A DNA stretch of 64,000 bases from Actinomyces sp. ZJ308 (lineage in GTDB: Bacteria; Actinomycetota; Actinomycetes; Actinomycetales; Actinomycetaceae): positions 1 to 64,000 of the forward strand of contig NZ_JAAIJY010000015.1 in the NCBI RefSeq assembly GCF_011752065.1, read 5' to 3'. Below the pieces are notes generated by a model. It was given only the letters and a program-made list of their open reading frames with translations. It was not told where the DNA came from and did not search any database. Each line of letters begins with the position of its first letter. The stretch's first letter is position 1. Below are positions 8,937 through 18,838 of the stretch, piece after piece. The position numbers and the translations under genes were made by a program.

Positions 8937-9716
8937 ATGCGCACCCGTCTACTGCACCGCAACCACGCCGGTCGCAGCTCTCACACGACTCGCTGCCTTG
9001 CTCTCGGCCTGTGCCTGACCGCCGGTCTGGCGCTGAGCGCCTGCGGCCCCGCCCACAAGGGCCAGCTCACCGTCGAACCCGTCAGAGCCTCCGCAGGCAG
9101 CTCGGATGACAGCTCGCAGACCCCCTCCGCCAAGCCCTCCCCCTCCACGTCGGCCACACCATCGGCATCCACCACCCCCTCCGCCTCAGCATGGACGATG
9201 CCAAGTGTCACGATCACCAACGAGAGAACCGATATCTGGCAGCAGGACGACAACATCCTCAGCCTCCCGTTGGAGACCTCTTTCCTCATCAACCGGGGAT
9301 ACCTCTTCAATGACCGGACCTGCCAGGGCATCCTCCGATACCAGTCCTCCCAGGATACGTACAGCAGCAGGAGTACATCGGGGGACGACGCCGCCTCCTC
9401 GTCCAAGGTGCAGGAGCAGTCTGCGAAGTACCCCGCCTACACGGTGACATCGGGGCCGACCGTCGTCGACGTCATGCCTGACGACAGTGGCACGCTCGCG
9501 GGTTACGAGGTCACCTACACCGGCACAATCACCTTCGCCTCCGGCAACAACGAAGAAGTCTCTGGGTATCGCTTCTTCAGACAGGTTGGAGAGCAGGGGG
9601 CCACTCTCGACGTCATCCTGCAGTGCTCTCCGCAAGGCCTTCCCAGCCTTCAGACGTGGCACGACATACTGAGCGGAACGCGAGTCAGCGGCCTTGACGC
9701 CGGAGCCATGGCGTGA
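8937..9716 (+). CDS. Putative lipoprotein, twin copy A
   Basis: A 259-residue secreted lipoprotein of unknown function. The signal peptide (CLALGLCLTAGLALSAC) ends in an LSAC lipobox. A Ser/Thr/Pro/Ala linker rich in 'SATPSAS' follows, then a globular domain of about 170 residues with two or three cysteines and a C-terminal LPSLQTWHDILSG motif. GGGAGG a few bases before the ATG supports the start. Its first ~85 codons are almost identical in DNA to those of the next gene, while the domain is clearly diverged. No enzyme motif is recognised. A third, more distant lipoprotein (12449-13321) has a similar layout. Confidence 0.8.
   Translation: MRTRLLHRNHAGRSSHTTRCLALGLCLTAGLALSACGPAHKGQLTVEPVRASAGSSDDSSQTPSAKPSPSTSATPSASTTPSASAWTMPSVTITNERTDIWQQDDNILSLPLETSFLINRGYLFNDRTCQGILRYQSSQDTYSSRSTSGDDAASSSKVQEQSAKYPAYTVTSGPTVVDVMPDDSGTLAGYEVTYTGTITFASGNNEEVSGYRFFRQVGEQGATLDVILQCSPQGLPSLQTWHDILSGTRVSGLDAGAMA
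8955..9170 (+). repeat. Near-identical 5' block shared by twin lipoprotein genes (unit 1)
   Basis: The 216 bases match 9823-10038 except at three positions. The block covers the signal peptide, lipobox and start of the linker, and identity drops sharply beyond it. Confidence 0.9.
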
Positions 9717-9801
9717 GGAAGCTGGAAGCCGTCGAGCCCCCCTGGATCGGCGGCTCTCCCCTGTCCGTCTCCACTCCGATCAACAACCTCATGGAAGCCT
9801 C

Positions 9802-10575
9802 ATGCCGCTTTACTCACCCTCTCACCGCAACCACGCCGGTCGCAGTTCCCACACGACTCGCTGCCTTGCTCTCGGCCTGTGCCTGACCGCCGGTCTGACG
9901 CTGAGCGCCTGCGGCCCCGCCCACAAGGGCCAGCTCACCGTCGAACCCGTCAGAGCCTCCGCAGGCAGCTCGGATGACAGCTCGCAGACCCCCTCCGCCA
10001 AGCCCTCCCCCTCCACGTCGGCCACACCATCGGCATCCGCCTCAGCGACGGCCTGGAGCGCCCCGAGTGTCACGATCACCAGCGAGGACACCTCGGTGTG
10101 GACGCATGACGACGGACGCATCAAGAAGGACTCGGCCGGCCCCAACGGAACTATCGACGGCTACACGGTCAACGATAATGCAGCCTGCTTCGGTTTCATC
10201 TCCAGCGAAGCCGAGGAGAGGTACTACACTCTCAGAGGAGTCGGTGACGACGTTCAGTCTCAAGCAGCCCTGAGAAGTCAGCAGACGATCTTCTCCGGGT
10301 ACCAGACAACGCAGGGCCCCACCGCGATCGAGGCTGTCCGCGACGACAACGGAACCTTCCCGGGCTACGAGGAGACCTTCTCCGTCACCGCGAACTTCGC
10401 AGACGCCCCCAACACCCCTATGGACGGCTACCGTTTCGACAGGCGTGTGGGCGACGCCGGATTCGAGATGGAGGTCATGCTGCTGTGTCCGCAGGGCTCT
10501 CTCATCGGGTTGGATCAGTGGCACACGATCCTGTCAGGTATCCGACTTCAGGGAATCGACGCCGGTCCCATGTGA
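9802..10575 (+). CDS. Putative lipoprotein, twin copy B
   Basis: A 257-residue paralogue of the preceding gene with the same signal peptide and LSAC lipobox, the same Ser/Pro linker, and a diverged C-terminal domain ending LIGLDQWHTILSGIRLQGIDAG. ATG 9802 is chosen because the signal peptide begins there. The longer upstream frame would put about 36 polar residues before it. The 216 bases 9823-10038 differ from 8955-9170 at only three positions. Function unknown. Confidence 0.8.
   Translation: MPLYSPSHRNHAGRSSHTTRCLALGLCLTAGLTLSACGPAHKGQLTVEPVRASAGSSDDSSQTPSAKPSPSTSATPSASASATAWSAPSVTITSEDTSVWTHDDGRIKKDSAGPNGTIDGYTVNDNAACFGFISSEAEERYYTLRGVGDDVQSQAALRSQQTIFSGYQTTQGPTAIEAVRDDNGTFPGYEETFSVTANFADAPNTPMDGYRFDRRVGDAGFEMEVMLLCPQGSLIGLDQWHTILSGIRLQGIDAGPM
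9823..10038 (+). repeat. Near-identical 5' block shared by twin lipoprotein genes (unit 2)
   Basis: Second unit of the 216-base direct repeat. The differences are two substitutions just after GGTCGCAG and one in the hydrophobic core (Ala to Thr). Confidence 0.9.
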
Positions 10576-10638
10576 TCGCCCCTGGGGCCGGCCGAGCACT
10601 CTGCTCGGGAGGCTCGCGAGAGTCTGGACTCAAGAACC

Positions 10639-10673
10639 GGTGGGGTCGGGAACACGCTGTTCCCGACCCCACC
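10639..10673. terminator. Hairpin between convergent lipoprotein and gltX
   Basis: A 16-bp perfect stem (10639-10654 with 10658-10673) with a 3-base loop, between the two convergent stop codons. It probably terminates in both directions. No T run. Confidence 0.7.
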
Positions 10674-10694
10674 AGTGGCTTCAAGCGACAGCGG

Positions 10695-12311
10695 TCACCC
10701 GAGCCGGGTTCTCAGGGACCGCAGCCTGGTGAGGGTCGAGTCGGCGCCCAGGATCTCCATGGACTCGAACAGGGGCGGGGAGACCTGTCGACCGGTGACC
10801 GCGACGCGCAGCGGACCGTAGGCCAGCCGCGGTTTGATGCCCTCGCCGTCGGGCATGCCCCGGCCCTCGACGATCGCTGCCTTGAGCGCCTGCTCCAGAT
10901 GGTCCTTGTCCCACAGCTCGGTACTGAGCCCCTCCAGGGCTCGGATGCCGGCATCCAGCACATCGCCCGCCGAGGCCTTGAGCTTGGCCTGAGCCTTGTC
11001 GTCGATGGTGAGGTCGTCGTCGGACACGAAGAGGAATCCGAGCATGTCACGGCACTCGCGCAGCAGCTGGATCCGGGTCTGGATGAGAGGCGCCGCGGCG
11101 TTCAGGATCTCCTGCTCACGCCCGGAGAGCTCGTCGAACGAGTCCGCTGAGACCAGCGGCACCTGTGCGACCTCACCGGTCGGGTCGGGGTAGGCGTCGG
11201 CGAGGTAGGGCACCAACCGGTCACGGAAGTCCTCCGCCTCCAGCGCTCGCACCTGCTCGGCATTGATGGCCTCGCACTTCTTGGGGTCGAAGCGGGCCGG
11301 GTTGGGGTTGACGTCATGGATGTCGAAGGCCTCGATCATCTCTACGGCGGAGAAGACGTCGCGGTCGGCGCTGAGCGACCATCCCAGCAGGGCCAGGTAG
11401 TTGAGGAGCCCCTCGGGAATCATGCCGCGGTAACGGTGGATGAGGAGGTTGGACTGAGGATCGCGCTTGGACAGCTTCCGGTTCCCCTCCCCCATGACGT
11501 AGGGCAGGTGCCCGAACTCGGGCATCACCTGGGCCCGACCGATGTCCATGAGAGCCCGGTAGAGCACCACCTGCCGGGGCGTGGAGGACAGCAGGTCCTC
11601 GCCGCGCAGGACATGGGTGATGCCCATGGCAGCGTCGTCGACGGGGTTGACCAGCGTGTAGAGAGGCTCCCCTCCCGCGCGTACGACGACGTAGTCCGGC
11701 ACACTGCCCGCCTTGAAGGTGATGGGGCCACGGACCAGGTCGGTGAAGGTGATGTCCTCGTCCGGCATCCGCATCCGCAGGACGGGCAGGCGTCCCTGCG
11801 CACGGAAGGCCTCCTTCTGCTCCTGGGTCAGGTTACGGTCGAAGCCGTCGTAACCGAGCTTGGGGTCCTCGCCGCGCTCGCGGTGACGGGCCTCGATCTC
11901 CTCGGGGGTGGAGAAGGACTCGTACAGGTAGCCCGCCTCCAGCAGCTCGGCTGCCACCTGCTTGTACAGGTCCATGCGCTGGGACTGACGGTAGGGCTCG
12001 TGAGGTCCGCCCTTACCCACGCCCTCGTCCCAGTCCAGGCCCAGCCAGGTCAGGGAGTCCAGGATGGCGTCGAAGGACTCCTCGGAGTCGCGGGCGGCGT
12101 CGGTGTCCTCGATGCGGAAGACGAAGGTGCCCCCGGTGTGGCGGGCGTAGGCCCAGTTGAACAGGCAGGTGCGCACCATGCCCACATGAGGGGTTCCCGT
12201 GGGCGAGGGGCAGAAGCGCACGCGGACGGACGATGAGCCCTGCGCCGGAATGTCGGCCGCAATGGAGGATGCGGAACGGGGCGGGGAAGTGTGGTCACTG
12301 AGTTCAGCCAT
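10695..12311 (-). CDS. gltX: Glutamyl-tRNA synthetase
   Basis: A 538-residue class I synthetase charging tRNA-Glu. The HIGH-type motif is in [12 protein letters not shown] and the KMSKS-type motif is KLSKRDP. An anticodon-binding C-terminal domain follows. ATG 12311 is preferred because a ragged basic stretch precedes it in the longer frame. About 30 Ser/Ala-rich residues still come before the conserved core, so a later start is possible. It converges on the lipoprotein pair, with three tRNA-Glu genes 2.2 kb away. Confidence 0.95.
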   Translation of the reverse strand: MAELSDHTSPPRSASSIAADIPAQGSSSVRVRFCPSPTGTPHVGMVRTCLFNWAYARHTGGTFVFRIEDTDAARDSEESFDAILDSLTWLGLDWDEGVGKGGPHEPYRQSQRMDLYKQVAAELLEAGYLYESFSTPEEIEARHRERGEDPKLGYDGFDRNLTQEQKEAFRAQGRLPVLRMRMPDEDITFTDLVRGPITFKAGSVPDYVVVRAGGEPLYTLVNPVDDAAMGITHVLRGEDLLSSTPRQVVLYRALMDIGRAQVMPEFGHLPYVMGEGNRKLSKRDPQSNLLIHRYRGMIPEGLLNYLALLGWSLSADRDVFSAVEMIEAFDIHDVNPNPARFDPKKCEAINAEQVRALEAEDFRDRLVPYLADAYPDPTGEVAQVPLVSADSFDELSGREQEILNAAAPLIQTRIQLLRECRDMLGFLFVSDDDLTIDDKAQAKLKASAGDVLDAGIRALEGLSTELWDKDHLEQALKAAIVEGRGMPDGEGIKPRLAYGPLRVAVTGRQVSPPLFESMEILGADSTLTRLRSLRTRLG

Positions 12312-12448
12312 GATGGGGACAAGCGTATCCCGACGGGACACTCTCCCCATGGCCGCACAACGTGGTGACGATTACCGTGATCTTCATGAGACCGTCAGAT
12401 CATTGCGACGGCCTGTGTTCAGTACGTAACGACGATGGAGGAACTTTC

Positions 12449-13321
12449 ATGTCCCTGCCCCGACGCTCCTCATCACTTCCCGGCCGTCGCCGTCGCTCGG
12501 CTCTCAGACTCCCCCTTCTGGTAGGGCTCAGCGTCGCCCTGTCTATCCCGGCGCTCGCCGCATGCCAGGACGAATCCGGCCCATCCCCCTCATCTCGTTC
12601 CAGTGCCTCCGCCGGCGCCTCGACATCCGGCCCATCAGCCGACAAGAGCTCACAGCCATCGGACAAGGCCTCCGACGCCGGTAAGAACAGCAACGTCGAC
12701 TGGGCCCCCTCATGGGAGTTCCCGCAGTCCCAACCGGGCTGGGAGGTGACTGTCTACGACACCGACGGCAAGAACAAGATGGATAAGCAGAACGGTTGCG
12801 TGTTCACCGCGACACAGAACCTCTACGACCAGAGCTCGAAGAGCGACCGCACCGAGTCGGACTACCAGTCGGAGGCGGTGATCGACGCCTACCAGAAGTC
12901 CTCGGACTTCACCAACGTCACCTTCGAGCCCACCCAGGACGACTTCACTCTGGTCAAGGACACTGACGGCAACGCCATCGAGACCAGACGACTGGATTTC
13001 ACCTACACCGGCGCGGACCATCAGGACTACAAGCTCACCCGGTTCGTACGGGTCTTCGCTACGACGGGCGTGCCGGTCATGCTCCAAGCCATGTACGCCT
13101 GCCCCGTCGACGCCTACTCGTCAAGCGAGATGGCCACGCTGCTGAAGGCCACCCCGATCAGTCATCCCGGCCCGGCCGACATGGATGAGGGCGAGTCCGG
13201 CGACTCCGGCAAGGGAGGGAAGAGCGACGACAAGAAGAGCGGATCCGACGACGCTAAGTCCACCGCCCCCAGCGACAAGAGCGACAAGAAGGACTCGGGC
13301 AGGTCATCCAAGGACACCTGA
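12449..13321 (+). CDS. Putative lipoprotein with charged C-terminal tail
   Basis: A 290-residue secreted lipoprotein. A basic n-region (RRRRSALRL), a hydrophobic core and LAAC form the lipobox. A Ser-rich linker leads to a domain of about 170 residues whose end (CPVDAYSSSEMATLLKA) is reminiscent of the twin lipoproteins. The last ~55 residues are a low-complexity Asp/Lys/Ser/Gly tail (KSDDKKSGSDD and similar). ATG 12449 is fixed by GGAGGAA at about 12437-12443. Function unknown. Confidence 0.8.
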   Translation: MSLPRRSSSLPGRRRRSALRLPLLVGLSVALSIPALAACQDESGPSPSSRSSASAGASTSGPSADKSSQPSDKASDAGKNSNVDWAPSWEFPQSQPGWEVTVYDTDGKNKMDKQNGCVFTATQNLYDQSSKSDRTESDYQSEAVIDAYQKSSDFTNVTFEPTQDDFTLVKDTDGNAIETRRLDFTYTGADHQDYKLTRFVRVFATTGVPVMLQAMYACPVDAYSSSEMATLLKATPISHPGPADMDEGESGDSGKGGKSDDKKSGSDDAKSTAPSDKSDKKDSGRSSKDT

Positions 13322-13380
13322 GGAACCATCGGCTCCCAGTGGGCCGAGGAGTACTCACACGCCTCTGCACGGGCGGGGCT

Positions 13381-13424
13381 CATGGGTGGGATTCTCTGGC
13401 AGCACCCTTAGAATCCCACCCATG
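13381..13424. promoter_or_regulatory. 15-bp perfect dyad spanning the promoter and start codon of the PatB gene
   Basis: Bases 13381-13395 are the exact reverse complement of 13410-13424, with a 14-base loop. The right arm contains most of the TAGAAT box and the ATG of the next gene. In DNA it could be an operator. In read-through RNA from the upstream lipoprotein it would form a hairpin that ends transcription or hides the start codon. Confidence 0.65.
13409..13414 (+). promoter_or_regulatory. -10 box of leaderless PatB promoter
   Basis: TAGAAT followed by 7 bases and ATG 13422, inside the dyad 13381-13424. Confidence 0.6.
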
Positions 13425-14648
13425 GTTGTCTCAGATGCCAGTGGCTCCAGCTCCCTGGTCCAGGTTTTCGACTCCCTGACTCCGCAGCAGATGCGCGAAC
13501 GCGGGTCACTGAAGTGGTCCCAGTACCCCGGCGACGTCATCGGGGCATGGGTGGCGGAGATGGATCTGGGGACCGCCCCAGCGGTGGAGGCGGCGATTCG
13601 TCAGGCGATGCATGATGGTCTCCTGGGTTATATGCCTCCCTCGGTCAGTGAGGCGGCGCGTGAGGAGACGGCCCGCTACCAGCGAGAGACCTTCGACTGG
13701 CAGGTGGGGACCGAGCAGGTGAGCCTGCTGCCCGATGTGCTCTCGTCGCTGAGCGCGGTCATCACCTCTCACACCCGTGAAGGCTCATCCGTCATCGTTC
13801 CCACCCCGGCCTACATGCCCTTCCTGGAGATTCCCGGCCGCAACGGTCGCGAGTGCATCGAGGTCCCCTCCCTGACGCCTGGAACGGCGGAGGGCCCGAC
13901 ACACTGGGAGCTGGATCTTGGCCGCATCGAGTCAGCCATGGCGGCGGGCGCAGGACTGCTCGTCCTGTGCAACCCGTGGAACCCGGTGGGACGGGTGCTC
14001 ACTACCGCCGAGCTCGACGCCGTCGCAGCCTTGTCCTCGTCCTACGGCGTACCGGTCTTCGCCGACGAGATCCACGCTCCGCTGGTGCTCGACGAAGGAT
14101 CGACCCATGTCCCTTACGCCACCCGTCCGGGCTCGGACCCGGACCTGACCTTCACGGCGACGGCCGCGTCCAAGGGCTGGAACATCCCCGGCCTGAAGTG
14201 CGCCCAGCTCATCGCCTCGGGCCGAGCCCGTCAGCAGTGGGACGCCGACGCCGCCAGCTCTCATCTCAAGGCCGAGGCGTCCGTCGTCGGGGCCCTGGCG
14301 ACGATCGCGGCGCTGCGCGACGGGCGGGACTGGCTGGACGAGGTCCGCGCCTACATCCGCGCCAACCGGGACGTGGTGGGCGAGGCCCTGGGCGGCATCG
14401 AGGGGGTGGAGCCGACCCTCCCGGAGGCGACCTACCTGGCCTGGCTGGACTGTCGAGACCTGGGTCTGGAGCAGCCGGCGCGTTTCTTCCGCAAGGAGGC
14501 CGGTGTCGCGATGAATGAGGGCGTGACCTTCGGGGCCGCCTGGTCGGGCTTCTGCCGCCTCAACCTGGCCACGGGCCGGCGGATCGAGGAGGAGACGATG
14601 CATCGCATCGGTGACGCGGTTCGCCGCCTTCGTCCACGAGCGTCCTGA
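13422..14648 (+). CDS. PatB/MalY-type PLP aminotransferase (probable cystathionine beta-lyase)
   Basis: A 408-residue fold-type I PLP enzyme. The MalY/PatB subgroup is indicated by the early WVAEMDLG (residues 43-50). Other conserved parts are LCNPWNPVGR, FADEIHAPL and the PLP lysine K251 in TAASKGWNIPG. Such enzymes split cystathionine or other C-S bonds and release a thiol. In oral bacteria related enzymes can make H2S, but which reaction dominates here cannot be told. ATG 13422 is set by the leaderless promoter. Confidence 0.88.
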   Translation: MVVSDASGSSSLVQVFDSLTPQQMRERGSLKWSQYPGDVIGAWVAEMDLGTAPAVEAAIRQAMHDGLLGYMPPSVSEAAREETARYQRETFDWQVGTEQVSLLPDVLSSLSAVITSHTREGSSVIVPTPAYMPFLEIPGRNGRECIEVPSLTPGTAEGPTHWELDLGRIESAMAAGAGLLVLCNPWNPVGRVLTTAELDAVAALSSSYGVPVFADEIHAPLVLDEGSTHVPYATRPGSDPDLTFTATAASKGWNIPGLKCAQLIASGRARQQWDADAASSHLKAEASVVGALATIAALRDGRDWLDEVRAYIRANRDVVGEALGGIEGVEPTLPEATYLAWLDCRDLGLEQPARFFRKEAGVAMNEGVTFGAAWSGFCRLNLATGRRIEEETMHRIGDAVRRLRPRAS

Positions 14649-14681
14649 TCTCGGGAGCTCCCCGGAGCCGAGGCCGTCGAC

Positions 14682-15506
14682 TCAGCGGCGCACCACCGGG
14701 TTGGAGAAGGAGCCGATTCCCTCGACCTCGACCTCGACGCGCTGACCGGCCCGGATCTCACCGACTCCCGCCGGTGTGCCGGTGAGGATGACGTCGCCGG
14801 GCAGCAGGGTGAAGATCGTCGAGACGTAGGAGACCAGCTCTGGGATCGTGCGGAGCATGTCCGCAGTGCGGCCCTCCTGGACGAGGCGACCATCGACCCG
14901 GGCTCGCACCACGGCGTCGTCGGGCGAGAAGACAGGCGCGCGGCCGGGCTCGGGAACCTCGATCCACGGCCCCAGTGGACAGGAGGTGTCGAAGGCCTTG
15001 GCCCGTACCCACTGCGGTTCGACCCGCTGGCGGTCACGGGCCGAGACGTCGTTGGCGACCGTGTAGCCCAGGATGACGTCGTCGGCGTGGTCGATGGGGA
15101 CGTCCTTGGCCAGGGTCTTGATGACGACGGCCAGCTCGGCCTCGTAGTGGACCTCGTCGCTCCAGGGGGGAAGAACGATCGGGGCGTCCGGGCCGATGAC
15201 GGAGGTGTTGGGCTTGAGGAAGACGACCGGGTCCGGTCCGGGTTTCTTCTCCCCCATCTCGGCGACGTGGTCGGCGTAGTTGTTCCCGACGCCCACGACC
15301 TTGGAGCGTGGAATGACGGGCGACAGGAGCCGGGCCTCCTGCAGCTCAACAACCTCTCCCGTGGCCTCGGGCAGGGAGTAGAGGGGGTCTCCTCTGAGGA
15401 CCAGGAGGTGCCCCTCGGACTCTCCCGAGGCGACCTCGCCGTCGGGCAGCCCCTGGACGATGCCGTAGCGGGGCTCGTCGCCGGTGGAGAATCGTGCGAT
15501 CTTCAT
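14682..15506 (-). CDS. Fumarylacetoacetate hydrolase family protein
   Basis: A 274-residue member of the FAH superfamily with an N-terminal small domain and a C-terminal catalytic domain. Visible conserved parts are GVGNNYADHVAEM, the metal-ligand stretch EVHYEAELAVVI, GYTVANDVSARDRQ and LTGTPAGVGEI. Members include acylpyruvate hydrolases and oxaloacetate decarboxylases, so the substrate is open. The start at 15506 has TAGGCT 7 bases upstream (leaderless). Confidence 0.88.
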   Translation of the reverse strand: MKIARFSTGDEPRYGIVQGLPDGEVASGESEGHLLVLRGDPLYSLPEATGEVVELQEARLLSPVIPRSKVVGVGNNYADHVAEMGEKKPGPDPVVFLKPNTSVIGPDAPIVLPPWSDEVHYEAELAVVIKTLAKDVPIDHADDVILGYTVANDVSARDRQRVEPQWVRAKAFDTSCPLGPWIEVPEPGRAPVFSPDDAVVRARVDGRLVQEGRTADMLRTIPELVSYVSTIFTLLPGDVILTGTPAGVGEIRAGQRVEVEVEGIGSFSNPVVRR

Positions 15507-15513
15507 GGGCGTC

Positions 15514-15519
15514 AGCCTA
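15514..15519 (-). promoter_or_regulatory. -10 box of leaderless FAH-family gene promoter
   Basis: TAGGCT, 7 bases, ATG 15506 on the minus strand. Confidence 0.55.
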
Positions 15520-15530
15520 ACGCCCCTGAG

Positions 15531-17120
<1,590 letters not shown>

Positions 17121-17173
17121 GTGAGAACCTCCATTGGGGCGGGATGACGACGCGGGCGAGGAGCGGTGCGAAA

Positions 17174-17206
17174 GGTCAGTGCCTGGTCAGTGCCTGGTCA
17201 ATGCCA
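17174..17206 (-). repeat. Three 11-bp direct repeats upstream of AGCS paralogue A
   Basis: GGTCAGTGCCT occurs at 17174-17184 and 17185-17195, followed by a diverged third unit (GGTCAATGCCA, 17196-17206). The 11-base period puts all units on nearly the same DNA face, as for stacked regulator sites. They lie 55-85 bases before the GTG start. Confidence 0.6.
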
Positions 17207-17357
17207 GGGACAGGCTTCACCCTCACACCCCGTTTGCGAACGGAGAGGCGCCGTCGTACTCGAAGGCTACGGAAACAGTGTTTCGATTCGGTGACAGCCT
17301 CGTGCCGATGTTGCCGTGGGCAGGCGGGGCACTGCGGGCTGCTGCGACGCCGCGATT

Positions 17358-18833
17358 CTAGGAGGCGATCGGTTCCTCCCAGGCACCTGCGGGCAGAGCG
17401 GCTGGGAGGTAGTCGGAGTCCCCCTGGAAGGCCGGGTGGTTCCCGTCCGAGGTGGAGGAGTCTCGTAGCGCCTCCCAGTCCCTCAAGGCGCCGACGACCC
17501 ATCGGCTCAGCAGCACGAGTGCGACGAGGTTGATGATGGCACCGACGCCCAGGAGCACGTCCGCCAGCGTCCACACCGTGGTCAGCTGCTGCACGCTCCC
17601 GATGCCGGCGCAGATGACGGCGCCGGTCTGGAGCGCTCGGGAGACCCAGGGGCGGTCGGTGAGGTAATCCAGGCAGACCTGGGCGTAGGAGAAGGCCCCG
17701 ATGATGGTGGTGTAGGCCAGGACGACGACGAGCAGCGCCATGGGCCAGCGGCTCCACTCCCCCACGAGGTGGGCGATGGCGTCCTGGGTCAGGGTTCCCG
17801 CGGTGTCCTTACCGGTCGTCCCGGGCTGGAAGACGTCCGCGCCGGCGACCAGGATCGCGAGCGCCGTCGCGGTGCACACGAACAGGGTGTCCACCACGAC
17901 TCCGAAGGCCTGGATGAATCCCTGCTGGACGGGGTGCCTCACGGTGGCCGATCCTGCGGCGCAGGCCGCTCCTCCCAGCCCCGCCTCGTTGGAGAACAGG
18001 CCACGGCGCACACCGTTGAGCAGTGCGGCGGTCACGCCCCCGGCAAGGCCCCCCAGTCCCTGGCGCAGGCCGAAGGCGCCTTCGACGACGGAACGCAGCG
18101 CCTCCCAGGCCTGGAGCGGGTGAGTGATGAGGATGGCCAGCACCAGAACCAGGTAGGCCAGGGCCATGAGCGGGGCCAGGTACTCGGCCACTCGGGCCAT
18201 GGCACGCAGGCCCCCCAGGAGAACCGGCGCGGTCAGTGCCACGACGAGGACGGCCCCCAGGCTCGGTGACAGGCCGCCGGCGCCCTGGAGGGAGGCGGTG
18301 ATGGCGTTGGCCTGCACCATGGGCATGACCAGGCCGTTGGCGATGAGGAAGACGACGGCGAACACCCCGCCCAGGATCGGCAGCCGAAGTCCGCGCGAGA
18401 TGTAGTAGGCGGGTCCGCCGCGGAAGGTGCCGTCCGCGCGGCGCACCTTGAACAGCTGGGCGAGCGTCGCCTCACTGAAGGCGGTGGCGGTTCCCAGGAT
18501 CGCGACGAGCCACATCCACAGCACGGCGCCTGGCCCGCCCATGATGAGTGCCAGCGCGACCCCGACGATGTTGCCGGTTCCCACCCGGCAGGCCAGCCCG
18601 ACGGCGAAGGCCTGGAAGGAGGTGATCCCGCCGTGGCGCCCGTCGCGGGATCCCGACACCGAGGCGGCGATCGCACCGGCGTGCCGCAGCTGGACGCCCC
18701 GGGTCCTGACGGTGAAGAAGATGCCGGCGCCGACCAGGAGCCACATGAGGACCCAGGAGTAGAGCAGGTCGGAGGTGGAGGACAGGGCGGCGTCGATCTG
18801 CTCGGCCCATGAGGTGTGCGTCATCGGTGACAT
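17358..18833 (-). CDS. Sodium/alanine symporter family (AGCS) protein, paralogue B
   Basis: A 491-residue AGCS transporter with RTRGVQLRHAGAIA, SFQAFAVGLACRVGTGNI and NGVRRGLFSNEAGLGG. The frame is open far upstream, but the homologous region begins at ATG 18833 (MSPMTHTSW), 6 bases after the stop of paralogue C, so 18833 or the ATG at 18824 is the true start. It is third gene of a tight three-gene operon (D-C-B). Confidence 0.92.
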   Translation of the reverse strand: MSPMTHTSWAEQIDAALSSTSDLLYSWVLMWLLVGAGIFFTVRTRGVQLRHAGAIAASVSGSRDGRHGGITSFQAFAVGLACRVGTGNIVGVALALIMGGPGAVLWMWLVAILGTATAFSEATLAQLFKVRRADGTFRGGPAYYISRGLRLPILGGVFAVVFLIANGLVMPMVQANAITASLQGAGGLSPSLGAVLVVALTAPVLLGGLRAMARVAEYLAPLMALAYLVLVLAILITHPLQAWEALRSVVEGAFGLRQGLGGLAGGVTAALLNGVRRGLFSNEAGLGGAACAAGSATVRHPVQQGFIQAFGVVVDTLFVCTATALAILVAGADVFQPGTTGKDTAGTLTQDAIAHLVGEWSRWPMALLVVVLAYTTIIGAFSYAQVCLDYLTDRPWVSRALQTGAVICAGIGSVQQLTTVWTLADVLLGVGAIINLVALVLLSRWVVGALRDWEALRDSSTSDGNHPAFQGDSDYLPAALPAGAWEEPIAS

Positions 18834-18838
18834 CGTGA

